Positions 15,273-21,153 of a stretch of DNA of 21,153 nucleotides are shown here, piece by piece. Position 1 is the stretch's first letter; every line of letters begins with the position of its first letter. The DNA is taken from positions 10,440 through 31,592 of the forward strand of contig DHAH01000141.1 in NCBI GenBank assembly GCA_002397345.1, written 5' to 3'. The notes under the pieces were generated by a model. That model was not told where the DNA came from. It worked only from the letters and a program-made list of their open reading frames with translations, and did no database searches. Origin of the DNA: Clostridiales bacterium UBA4959 (GTDB lineage: Bacteria > Bacillota > Clostridia > Oscillospirales > CAG-272). The position numbers and the translations under genes were made by a program.

Positions 15273-16627
15273 TAGATATAACTAAAGCTACAACAGTTTT
15301 CATCGGACGACGCGGCGAGCACCATTTCCGTAATATAAAATTTGATGTGTCAAGCCTGTTAGGCGACGCATATCCCGGCGCCGCTTTAAACGCCATATTC
15401 AAGCGTCCGGATGGCACAGCTTATCCTGTAGTCACTACATACGCCGATGGGGTTCTGACCTGGTCGCCAAGCTCAACAGATACCGTTGATGCCGGTGTCG
15501 GACGGCTTGAAATCCGCGTCGTTCACGGCGATGTAGTCGGCAAGAGCGTCAGCGTACTTACTATTATTGAAGCTGCACTTGAGGATGGCGGAACATCGCC
15601 GCCGGAACCTCCCGCGCAGGAATGGTTGAATCAAGTGCTGACAGCACTCGCCGCAATTGATGTGAATGACACCTATGCACTGCTCAATCTCACGTACAAT
15701 ATGCTCGAAGAAACGCGCGATAAACTATATAAACGCTCAGCCATTCTCTTGAATCATTTACATCCGATAGAAACCGCCACAGCGCCGGATATGGTGAGCC
15801 GAAGGGCAGCGATCACTTTCACAAACATAATAACAGGCAACACCGTAACAATCAATACTGTAACATATACCTTTGTCGCATCCTTGGGCATTCCGGGCGC
15901 AAATACGGTTCAGGTGCTAATCCAAGAAACGCTTCGTAAAACGGTCAAGGCTCTTGCCGAAGCAATACGGGGTATCGAAGATGAAACGAACATTGCATAT
16001 GGAACGGGTATAGAAGCGAATTTAAATTGTACCGCTTATTGGACGAGTCAAAGGTTTTCCATCGGCGATGCCACCGTTGCCGCGGGTGAGAGTTTATTCA
16101 TACTGGAAAAAGCGGAGAACGCGACCTCTCCGATAACTCTCTCTTCTACCGCGGCGGCTACAATAAATAGCTTTACTCGTGCGTCATTTTCAAGATATAT
16201 ATTATCAGGTAACACCACCGGCTCGGGTGGGGCTAACAGCGTACGCGGGCCCTTGCAGACGATATTACCGATCGACAGCGTGGTCATAGGCGGTCAGGGA
16301 GGTCTGCTTTACCCCGCAACTTATGACTGCCACTTGATAACCCTTTGCCGCCAATCGGATACAAGCGAGAAAGAACTGGACTTCTATATCTCAAACGACG
16401 AGGAGACTTTTACAAATATACAACGGAGCACGCCTATCGGCTCGAACACCGCTGCTGAATTCCTGCACATCCATATCCAAATGCGTCAGGCAAGGATACC
16501 AGCCGGTTATGGGTTATATATTCGCATGGGAAGTGACGGAACATCGTCGTCCGCTTTTTGCGATTTGAAATTCACGTATCATTTATATCCTGCCGAGCTT
16601 ACCACTATAGACTGTGACGGATTGTGA
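15269..16627 (+). CDS. BppU-like baseplate/receptor-binding fibre protein
   Basis: A 452-residue structural protein, ATG 15269, with GAGGTGA at 15256-15262. Residues about 1-105 look like the N-terminal domain of upper baseplate proteins (BppU): TTVFIGRRGEHHF, then AIFKRPDGTAYPV, WSPSSTDTVDAG, and GKSVSVLTIIEAAL. A proline linker (PPEPPAQEWLN) follows. Residues about 178-300 form a recurring phage beta-domain with AITFTNIITGNTVTINTVTYTF. The C-terminal 120 residues (PIDSVVIGGQGGLLYPATYD to SSSAFCDLKFTYHLYP) are beta-rich and probably the distal head. It sits between holin and amidase, away from the other fibre genes, and is coupled to the holin by the ATGA overlap. Confidence 0.75.
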   Translation: MIDITKATTVFIGRRGEHHFRNIKFDVSSLLGDAYPGAALNAIFKRPDGTAYPVVTTYADGVLTWSPSSTDTVDAGVGRLEIRVVHGDVVGKSVSVLTIIEAALEDGGTSPPEPPAQEWLNQVLTALAAIDVNDTYALLNLTYNMLEETRDKLYKRSAILLNHLHPIETATAPDMVSRRAAITFTNIITGNTVTINTVTYTFVASLGIPGANTVQVLIQETLRKTVKALAEAIRGIEDETNIAYGTGIEANLNCTAYWTSQRFSIGDATVAAGESLFILEKAENATSPITLSSTAAATINSFTRASFSRYILSGNTTGSGGANSVRGPLQTILPIDSVVIGGQGGLLYPATYDCHLITLCRQSDTSEKELDFYISNDEETFTNIQRSTPIGSNTAAEFLHIHIQMRQARIPAGYGLYIRMGSDGTSSSAFCDLKFTYHLYPAELTTIDCDGL

Positions 16628-16638
16628 GGTAGAGTACA

Positions 16639-17343
16639 ATGAATTTGCGAAAATTAATATTAACCAATAACGAGTGCTACAAAGTCGGTAGGATTATTAC
16701 GCCGAAAGGCATAATGTGCCATTCGACCGGCGCGAACAATCCGTGGCTCAAGCGTTATGTGGGTCCCGACGACGGGTTGCTGGGTAAAAATCAGTACAGC
16801 AATCACTGGAATACACTCACACCGGACGGACGGCAGGTCTGCGTTCACGCTTTCATCGGAAAACTCGCTGACGGCTCCATCGCCACATATCAAACGCTGC
16901 CGTGGAATATACGCGGCTGGCACTGCGGAAACGGGCCGAATGGCTCGGGTAACGATTTATACATAAGTTTTGAGATATGCGAGGACGGTCTGACCGACGC
17001 CTCGTATTTTTATGCCGTTTACAAGGAAGCGACCGAATTATGCGCGCATCTCTGCAAGCAATACAATCTATCCGAAAAGGATATCATCTGCCATGCGGAG
17101 GGGCATAGGCTCGGTATCGCGAGCAACCACGGCGATGTGCTTCACTGGTGGCCGAAGTTCGGAAAAAGCATGGATGACTTCCGCTCCGAGATCGGCACGC
17201 TGCTTGAGAACAATATGTCTATATCAAAAAAATATTATCGCGTACAACTCGGCGCGTTTTCGGTCAAATCAAACGCCGATGCCCTGCTCACCAAGGTAAA
17301 AGCAGCGGGGTTCGCGGACGCTTTCATAAAATACAGCGAATAG
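16639..17343 (+). CDS. Endolysin: N-acetylmuramoyl-L-alanine amidase with C-terminal SPOR-like motif
   Basis: Cleaves the bond between N-acetylmuramic acid and the first alanine of the peptide stem, opening the cell wall for release. It has 234 residues, ATG 16639, with GAGGT at 16626-16630. Residues about 20-175 form an Amidase_2-like zinc domain. Candidate zinc ligands are His28 (IMCHSTGANN), His152 (IICHAEG) and Asp166 in NHGDVLHWWP; this choice is by analogy with AmpD and T7 lysozyme and is not certain. Residues 199-232 (YYRVQLGAFSVKSNADALL) match the first half of a SPOR peptidoglycan-binding domain, and the protein stops there. There is no signal peptide, so it depends on the holin. Confidence 0.92.
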   Translation: MNLRKLILTNNECYKVGRIITPKGIMCHSTGANNPWLKRYVGPDDGLLGKNQYSNHWNTLTPDGRQVCVHAFIGKLADGSIATYQTLPWNIRGWHCGNGPNGSGNDLYISFEICEDGLTDASYFYAVYKEATELCAHLCKQYNLSEKDIICHAEGHRLGIASNHGDVLHWWPKFGKSMDDFRSEIGTLLENNMSISKKYYRVQLGAFSVKSNADALLTKVKAAGFADAFIKYSE

Positions 17344-17394
17344 CAAGGTAGTCCACCGGAACAGTCGCCATTACCGGAAAGGAGTGTGCAGACC

Positions 17395-17652
17395 ATGGAT
17401 AACGATTACCGCGACAGGCTGGAGTCATACCTCGCGGCGATGCTGCAGGCAAAAAGGATGCTCACGCGGGGGATTTTAACCCCCGATGAATATGACGATA
17501 TTGATACAATCATAGCCGATAAATACGGTATATCTTCGTGCAGCATATATCGCGGGATCGACTTGATACACTGCGGATTAAGAGGTAATATGGTCACCAA
17601 GCCAAAGCAAGTTTTGGCCTATAAAGGGGTGACAAAATGCCAGGCAACATAA
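17395..17652 (+). CDS. SHOCT-like small protein before the recombinases
   Basis: An 85-residue protein starting with ATG 17395. AAAGGAG at 17378-17384 is ten bases upstream; the GTG at 17386 is too close to the site to be the start. The segment LQAKRMLTRGILTPDEYDDI, then DTIIADKYGIS, has the helix-turn form of SHOCT (short C-terminal) domains, a family seen in small proteins just before serine recombinases in Clostridia elements. The C-terminal 20 residues (GNMVTKPKQVLAYKG) are basic. It overlaps recombinase 1 by 16 bases. A function as a recombinase partner or direction factor is possible from position but unproven. Confidence 0.7.
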   Translation: MDNDYRDRLESYLAAMLQAKRMLTRGILTPDEYDDIDTIIADKYGISSCSIYRGIDLIHCGLRGNMVTKPKQVLAYKGVTKCQAT

Positions 17653-18905
17653 AAGTAATATCCAGACCGCCAAAGCTCGAGCGGAAGAAGCGCGTGGCCG
17701 CGTATGCGCGCGTTTCGTCGGGCAAGGACGCCATGCTCCACTCGCTGTCGGCGCAGGTGGACTATTACAGCGAATATATCGGTCAGCGCCCGGAGTGGGA
17801 ATACGCCGGCGTGTTCGCCGACGAGGCGCTGACAGGCACTAAAGACAGCCGTCCGGAGTTTCAGCGCATGCTTACCGAGTGCCGCGCCGGAAACATACAG
17901 ATAATCATAACGAAGTCCATCTCAAGGTTCGCGAGGAACACCTTAACCGTCCTTCAAACGGTGCGGGAGCTAAAAGCGCTTGGGGTGGACGTCTTTTTTG
18001 AGGAGCAGAACATCCACACTATGAGCGGCGACGGGGAGCTCATGCTCACGATCCTCGCGTCATACGCGCAGGAGGAAAGCCGCTCCGCCAGCGAAAACCA
18101 GAAGTGGCGCATACGAAAAAACTTCAGCGAGGGCAAAACCTACAACCTGCATATGCTTGGCTACCGCGCGGTAAACGGCGTTCTCGAGATAATTCCGGAG
18201 GAAGCGGAAATTGTAAAAGCCATCTTCGCCGATTACCTTTCGGGCATGGGAACGGAGAGCATTGTCAATAAATATTCGGCGCTGGGAGTTAGCATAAGTA
18301 CCAGTGGGCTGTATCGCATGCTGCGCAACGAAAAATATCAGGGCAATCTGCTGCTGCAGAAGCGGTTCAGGGACAACCACATCACTAAACGCGATACGAT
18401 AAATATTGGTCAGCTCCCAAAATACAGCGTTATTGACGCGCACGAGCCGATCATCGACAGCGAGACCTTCGCGGCGGTTCAGACCGAGCTTGCGCGCCGG
18501 GCGGAGATTTACGCGCCGAGGGCTAAGCCGCAGGAGAGCTACGCATTTTCGGGTTTGATTAAGTGCGGCAAATGCGGCGCGGCTTTTCGGCGCAAATACA
18601 ACAACGCCGGAACCAAATATGAAAAAGCCGTGTGGATTTGCGATACATACAATTCCAAAGGTAAATCCGCATGCGCCAGCAAGCAGATTCCGGAGGACAT
18701 CCTGCTCGCGAAAGTCGCCGAGGTCAGCGGCGCGAAAAACATCGCCGAAATACTCGCGCCGGAGCACAACAGGCTGATTATCACGCTCAGGGACGGTCGG
18801 CGGGTCGATACCGAGTGGCAGAGCCCCTCGCGCCGCGAAAGCTGGACGCCCGAAATGCGCGAGGCCGCCCGTCGGCGCAGAATTATAAATATTCGGGGGG
18901 AGTGA
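17637..18905 (+). CDS. Large serine recombinase 1 (short form, no coiled coil)
   Basis: Catalyses DNA strand exchange through a 5' phosphoserine link. It has 422 residues, ATG 17637, with AAAGGGGTG upstream. The resolvase domain spans about 19-160, with nucleophile Ser27 in YARVSSGKD and the SRFARN arginines at 97 and 100. The Recombinase domain spans about 165-285. A zinc ribbon has Cys310, Cys313, Cys335 and Cys346. The usual coiled-coil insertion of integrases is absent; the zinc ribbon leads straight to a short tail with RDGRRV and RRESWTPEMREAARRR. It is close to, but distinct from, recombinase 2, which follows after two bases. Confidence 0.93.
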   Translation: MPGNIKVISRPPKLERKKRVAAYARVSSGKDAMLHSLSAQVDYYSEYIGQRPEWEYAGVFADEALTGTKDSRPEFQRMLTECRAGNIQIIITKSISRFARNTLTVLQTVRELKALGVDVFFEEQNIHTMSGDGELMLTILASYAQEESRSASENQKWRIRKNFSEGKTYNLHMLGYRAVNGVLEIIPEEAEIVKAIFADYLSGMGTESIVNKYSALGVSISTSGLYRMLRNEKYQGNLLLQKRFRDNHITKRDTINIGQLPKYSVIDAHEPIIDSETFAAVQTELARRAEIYAPRAKPQESYAFSGLIKCGKCGAAFRRKYNNAGTKYEKAVWICDTYNSKGKSACASKQIPEDILLAKVAEVSGAKNIAEILAPEHNRLIITLRDGRRVDTEWQSPSRRESWTPEMREAARRRRIINIRGE

Positions 18906-18907
18906 CC

Positions 18908-20479
18908 ATGGACAGCATACCGAAGATAACGAAGATTCCCGCCACCGTGCCGATGTTCCGGCAGGCAGACTTTTCGCCGGATTTAAAACGGCGGGTCGCC
19001 GCCTACGCGCGCGTATCCACGGACAGCGACGAGCAGGAGACGAGTTTCGACGCGCAGGTGGATTATTACACCAAATATATTAGTTCAAAGCCGGACTGGA
19101 CGCTGGCCGGAGTTTATACCGACGAGGGTATCAGCGCCGTCAACACAAAACGACGCGAGGGCTTCAAGCGCATGATAGCCGACGCGCTGGACGGCAAAAT
19201 CGATTTGATCGTGACGAAAAGCGTGAGTCGCTTCGCGCGCAATACCGTGGACAGTCTTGTTGCTATCCGCGAGCTGAAAGATGCCGGCGTTGAATGCTAT
19301 TTTGAAAAAGAAGGCATATATACTTTCGACGGCAAAGGCGAGCTGCTCATAACCATTATGTCGAGCCTTGCGCAGGAAGAGTCAAGAAGCATATCCGAAA
19401 ACATCACATGGGGTCAGCGGAAGCGCTTCGCCGACGGCAAGGTGAATATGCCGTACAAGCGCTTCCTCGGCTATAAAAAAGGCAAGGACGGTCAGCCGGA
19501 AGTCGTTGAGGACGAGGCCCGCGTGGTCAGGCTCATTTACCGCCTGTTCATGGACGGCAGGACGCCGGCGGCGATCGCCGCGGAGCTTGAACGCATGTCC
19601 ATTCCCTCTCCCGGCGGCTGCAAAAACTGGTGCAAAAACACCATCGACAGTATTCTCAAAAACGAAAAATACAAGGGCGACGCTCTGCTGCAGAAGAAAT
19701 TCACCGTGGATTTCCTGCAAAAGAAAACTAAACGGAACGAGGGCGAGGTCCCGCAATATTATGTCAGAGAGAGCCATCCCGCGATTATCGAGCCCGCCGA
19801 ATGGGAGCTTGTTCAAGCCGAGTTCGAGCGCCGCAGACTGCTCGGCAGGGGTTACAGCGGCAAGGACGCGCTGTCCGGCAAGCTGTTCTGCGGCGACTGC
19901 GGCGGGCTGTACGGCCGGAAGGTGTGGCACTCAACCGACCGGTACCGCCGCGTGATATGGCAGTGCAACCGCAAATTTGAAAAGGAATGCTCAACGCCCA
20001 CGCTTGACGCGGACACAATAAAAAAGCTCTTTATCAAGGCGTACAACACACTCATGCGCGGCAGCGCGCAGGTTATATCGGACTGCGAGCTTATGCGGAA
20101 GAGCCTCGCGGACTTCGCGGAACTCGGCTGTGAGATCGCCAGCCTGCAGCGTGAAGCGGAGGAAATCGCCGCACTGGCTCGCGCGGCTGTCAAAGAAAAC
20201 GCCGCTACGCAGCAGCGTGATAGTTACGACCGTCTGAGCCGCCGATACGATGAAATTCAAGCGCGGCTCAAAGAGCTGCAAACCGAGCGCGAGCGTCGCA
20301 GCCGCAAGGACAAGGTTATCTCGCAGTTCATCCAAACACTGCAAACAACCCCTGTGTTCCTCGACGCGTGGGACGATACCATTTGGGCGGCTATGGTTGA
20401 GCGAGCCGTAGTCAGCCGCGACGGGAGTATAACGTTTATATTTTACAACGGCGCTGATATCAGGGTCGACGGTGAATAA
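18908..20479 (+). CDS. Large serine recombinase 2 (integrase-like, with coiled coil)
   Basis: Probable main integrase/excisionase of the element. From ATG 18908 it has 523 residues; GGGGGGAG at 18895-18902 decides this start, and the open frame further upstream is only a shadow of recombinase 1. The resolvase domain spans about 29-165, with nucleophile Ser37 in YARVSTDSDEQ and SRFARN arginines. The Recombinase domain spans about 180-305. The zinc ribbon uses Cys328, Cys331, Cys353 and Cys361. A long charged coiled coil at about 392-466 is the type that controls synapsis direction in serine integrases. The C-terminus (VERAVVSRDGSITFIFYNG) is complete. It is the last gene on this strand. Confidence 0.94.
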   Translation: MDSIPKITKIPATVPMFRQADFSPDLKRRVAAYARVSTDSDEQETSFDAQVDYYTKYISSKPDWTLAGVYTDEGISAVNTKRREGFKRMIADALDGKIDLIVTKSVSRFARNTVDSLVAIRELKDAGVECYFEKEGIYTFDGKGELLITIMSSLAQEESRSISENITWGQRKRFADGKVNMPYKRFLGYKKGKDGQPEVVEDEARVVRLIYRLFMDGRTPAAIAAELERMSIPSPGGCKNWCKNTIDSILKNEKYKGDALLQKKFTVDFLQKKTKRNEGEVPQYYVRESHPAIIEPAEWELVQAEFERRRLLGRGYSGKDALSGKLFCGDCGGLYGRKVWHSTDRYRRVIWQCNRKFEKECSTPTLDADTIKKLFIKAYNTLMRGSAQVISDCELMRKSLADFAELGCEIASLQREAEEIAALARAAVKENAATQQRDSYDRLSRRYDEIQARLKELQTERERRSRKDKVISQFIQTLQTTPVFLDAWDDTIWAAMVERAVVSRDGSITFIFYNGADIRVDGE

Positions 20480-20496
20480 ATATTCAGTGTATTCAT

Positions 20497-20669
20497 ACCT
20501 TTTAACGATATTTCATAGGGTATCGAAAATATGGCGTAGCTTCAGGCTTTTTTCATATAAAAGAAAAATCCTGTTTTGATATTTGTGGTATCAAAACAGG
20601 ATTCCGATTTGAAAGAAGAGGCTAATTTTGATACCAAATGCACATGGTAGCAACCTTTCGTTAAAAGGT
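20497..20669. repeat. 11-base inverted repeat flanking the hairpin region
   Basis: ACCTTTTAACG at 20497-20507 is the exact reverse complement of CGTTAAAAGGT at 20659-20669. The right copy also forms a local hairpin with ACCTTT at 20653-20658. It may be a protein-binding pair or part of a recombination site. Confidence 0.45.
20567..20603 (-). terminator. Strong 15-bp hairpin, terminator for the minus-strand gene
   Basis: AATCCTGTTTTGATA (20567-20581) pairs perfectly with its reverse complement at 20589-20603 over the loop TTTGTGG. Read on the minus strand, the stem is followed by TTTCTTTTATATG, a U-rich tract, which suits an intrinsic terminator for the gene ending at 20691. On the plus strand no T-run follows, so termination of recombinase 2 here is less certain, though the stem itself is strong. 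Confidence 0.65.
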
Positions 20670-20690
20670 GAAAAGTGCAGGTGCATAGTA

Positions 20691-21152
20691 TTACAAGCTT
20701 ATAACAATTTTCCCCAGTTGAGACATTTCCATATCGGCAAGCTTTTTTAAATTCTCTTTTATTTTTATTAATATATCAATATCTTCTTTAAAATTAAACT
20801 TTGTTTGCAAATTGTGAACAATTTGCGCTTCTTCTAAAACCAATTTATAATTTTCAAGATATTCTGAAGACAAGTATTTTTTATTATTCATCACCTCAAA
20901 ACGTTTTAGCATAATAACTTTATGTTCTTGTAGTTGTCTCATGCTTCGCCGGTCAATTCGATTTATTTCAATGTCTCCATTTATAAAGAAATTATAATAC
21001 AAATCAAGGTAATCGTAAATGCGATGACCAAACACAAGACGATCTGTCATAACAGTTTCATCAAAAACCCCCCTGAGATTAATCCGCGAGTTTTTAGAAT
21101 AAATATATTGATTCAACCAGAATTTAATTTTATCTAAGGCAACACCGCACAT
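20691..21152 (-). CDS. AT-rich hypothetical protein, opposite strand, possibly cut by the window edge
   Basis: A frame of 153 residues with ATG at 21152-21150, one base from the window end, so the true start may be further right. I do not recognise the family. The protein is mostly helical and charged, with many Asn, Ile, Lys and Tyr. It contains DRLVFGHRIYDYLDLYYNFF near residues 37-56 and a long C-terminal helix rich in Lys, Glu and Ile that is coiled-coil-prone. No membrane segment or catalytic motif is clear. Base composition is far more AT-rich than the phage genes (for example 20761-20820 has 10 G/C in 60). It converges on the recombinase and probably lies outside the prophage, in the host or in another element. 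Confidence 0.6.
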   Translation of the reverse strand: MCGVALDKIKFWLNQYIYSKNSRINLRGVFDETVMTDRLVFGHRIYDYLDLYYNFFINGDIEINRIDRRSMRQLQEHKVIMLKRFEVMNNKKYLSSEYLENYKLVLEEAQIVHNLQTKFNFKEDIDILIKIKENLKKLADMEMSQLGKIVISL

Positions 21153-21153
21153 T

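Larger units (their letters stand above)
20480..20690. other. Non-coding end segment with nested inverted repeats; candidate attachment-site region
   Basis: 211 bases with no supported gene between the converging recombinase 2 and the AT-rich gene. It contains a 15-base-pair perfect hairpin (20567-20603), an 11-base inverted repeat (20497-20507 with 20659-20669), a further inverted copy of TTTTGATACCA (20626-20636 against 20586-20596), and ATGCAC (20638-20643) opposite GTGCAT (20681-20686). Serine integrases act at sites beside their own gene, and base composition changes sharply here, so an attachment junction is plausible; the core cannot be picked out without the other end. Confidence 0.4.

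Noticed and set aside
12812..16627. Diversity-generating retroelement acting on the fibre genes
   Set aside because: No reverse transcriptase, no accessory protein and no template/variable repeat pair with adenine-biased changes seen in the window.
18060..18767. 235-codon open frame on the minus strand inside recombinase 1
   Set aside because: Composition follows the GC-rich sense gene; no recognisable family and no start signal. It is a shadow frame.
18671..18907. Upstream extension of recombinase 2 into recombinase 1
   Set aside because: Frame is open by chance. The Arg-rich translation is the +1 shadow of recombinase 1, and ATG 18908 has a strong ribosome site and a family-typical N-terminus.
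20531..20558. Plus-strand terminator at AGCTTCAGGCTTTTTT
   Set aside because: The stem is only three base pairs although a T-run follows; too weak to call beside the much stronger hairpin at 20567-20603.
1..21153. CRISPR array, tRNA genes, toxin-antitoxin or defence genes
   Set aside because: No regularly spaced repeats, no tRNA cloverleaf seen by eye, and no recognisable defence or toxin domains among supported genes. A tRNA search program would be the decisive check.

Overview
The window holds most of the late gene block of a temperate siphovirus (HK97-type head, long non-contractile tail), read left to right as one nearly gap-free co-directional gene string from about 378 to 20479. It is almost certainly an integrated prophage, or a close relative, in a low-to-mid GC Gram-positive anaerobe of the class Clostridia. 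The evidence for this host group is the strong AGGAGG-type ribosome sites, frequent TTG/GTG starts, and protein families typical of Clostridia phages: phi13-type major tail protein, Gp37-like tail protein, Phage_fiber_2 head fibre, the holin family of PF05105, a SHOCT-like small protein, and tandem large serine recombinases. No host species can be named from the sequence.

Layout. 1-270: end of the upstream packaging/early region, a small hypothetical protein. 271-377: non-coding leader with two predicted RNA structures, the second shaped like a terminator. 378-5146: packaging and head genes (large terminase, portal, ClpP-like prohead protease, HK97 major capsid). 5161-6951: head fibre and head-tail joining set (connector, adaptor, gp10-like, tail completion). 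6955-14824: tail genes (major tail protein, the two-product tail assembly chaperone, tape measure, distal tail protein, Gp37-like baseplate protein, a small baseplate/fibre adaptor, and a large fibronectin-III fibre). 14859-17343: lysis block (holin, then a BppU-like fibre protein, then an amidase with a short SPOR-like tail). 17395-20479: recombination block (SHOCT-like small protein, a 422-aa serine recombinase without coiled coil, and a 523-aa serine recombinase with coiled coil). 20480-20690: non-coding segment rich in inverted repeats. 20691-21152: a very AT-rich gene on the opposite strand, probably outside the element.

How it works together. Terminase packages DNA through the portal into a shell matured by the ClpP-like protease. 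Connector, adaptor and completion proteins join the head to a tail tube whose length is set by the tape measure protein, which is chaperoned by gpG and gpGT. Dit, Gp37-like and fibre proteins make the adhesion tip. Holin and amidase release progeny. The recombinases integrate or excise the element. The best non-standard signals are a textbook A AAA AAC slippery site with a strong two-tier RNA structure in the tail chaperone gene, which yields a gpGT product not visible as a single ORF; a seven-fold exact 22-residue period in the tape measure; the structured leader before the terminase; and the nested inverted repeats at the likely right end of the prophage. I did not find a defence system, CRISPR array, tRNA, reverse transcriptase or other clearly new system in this window.
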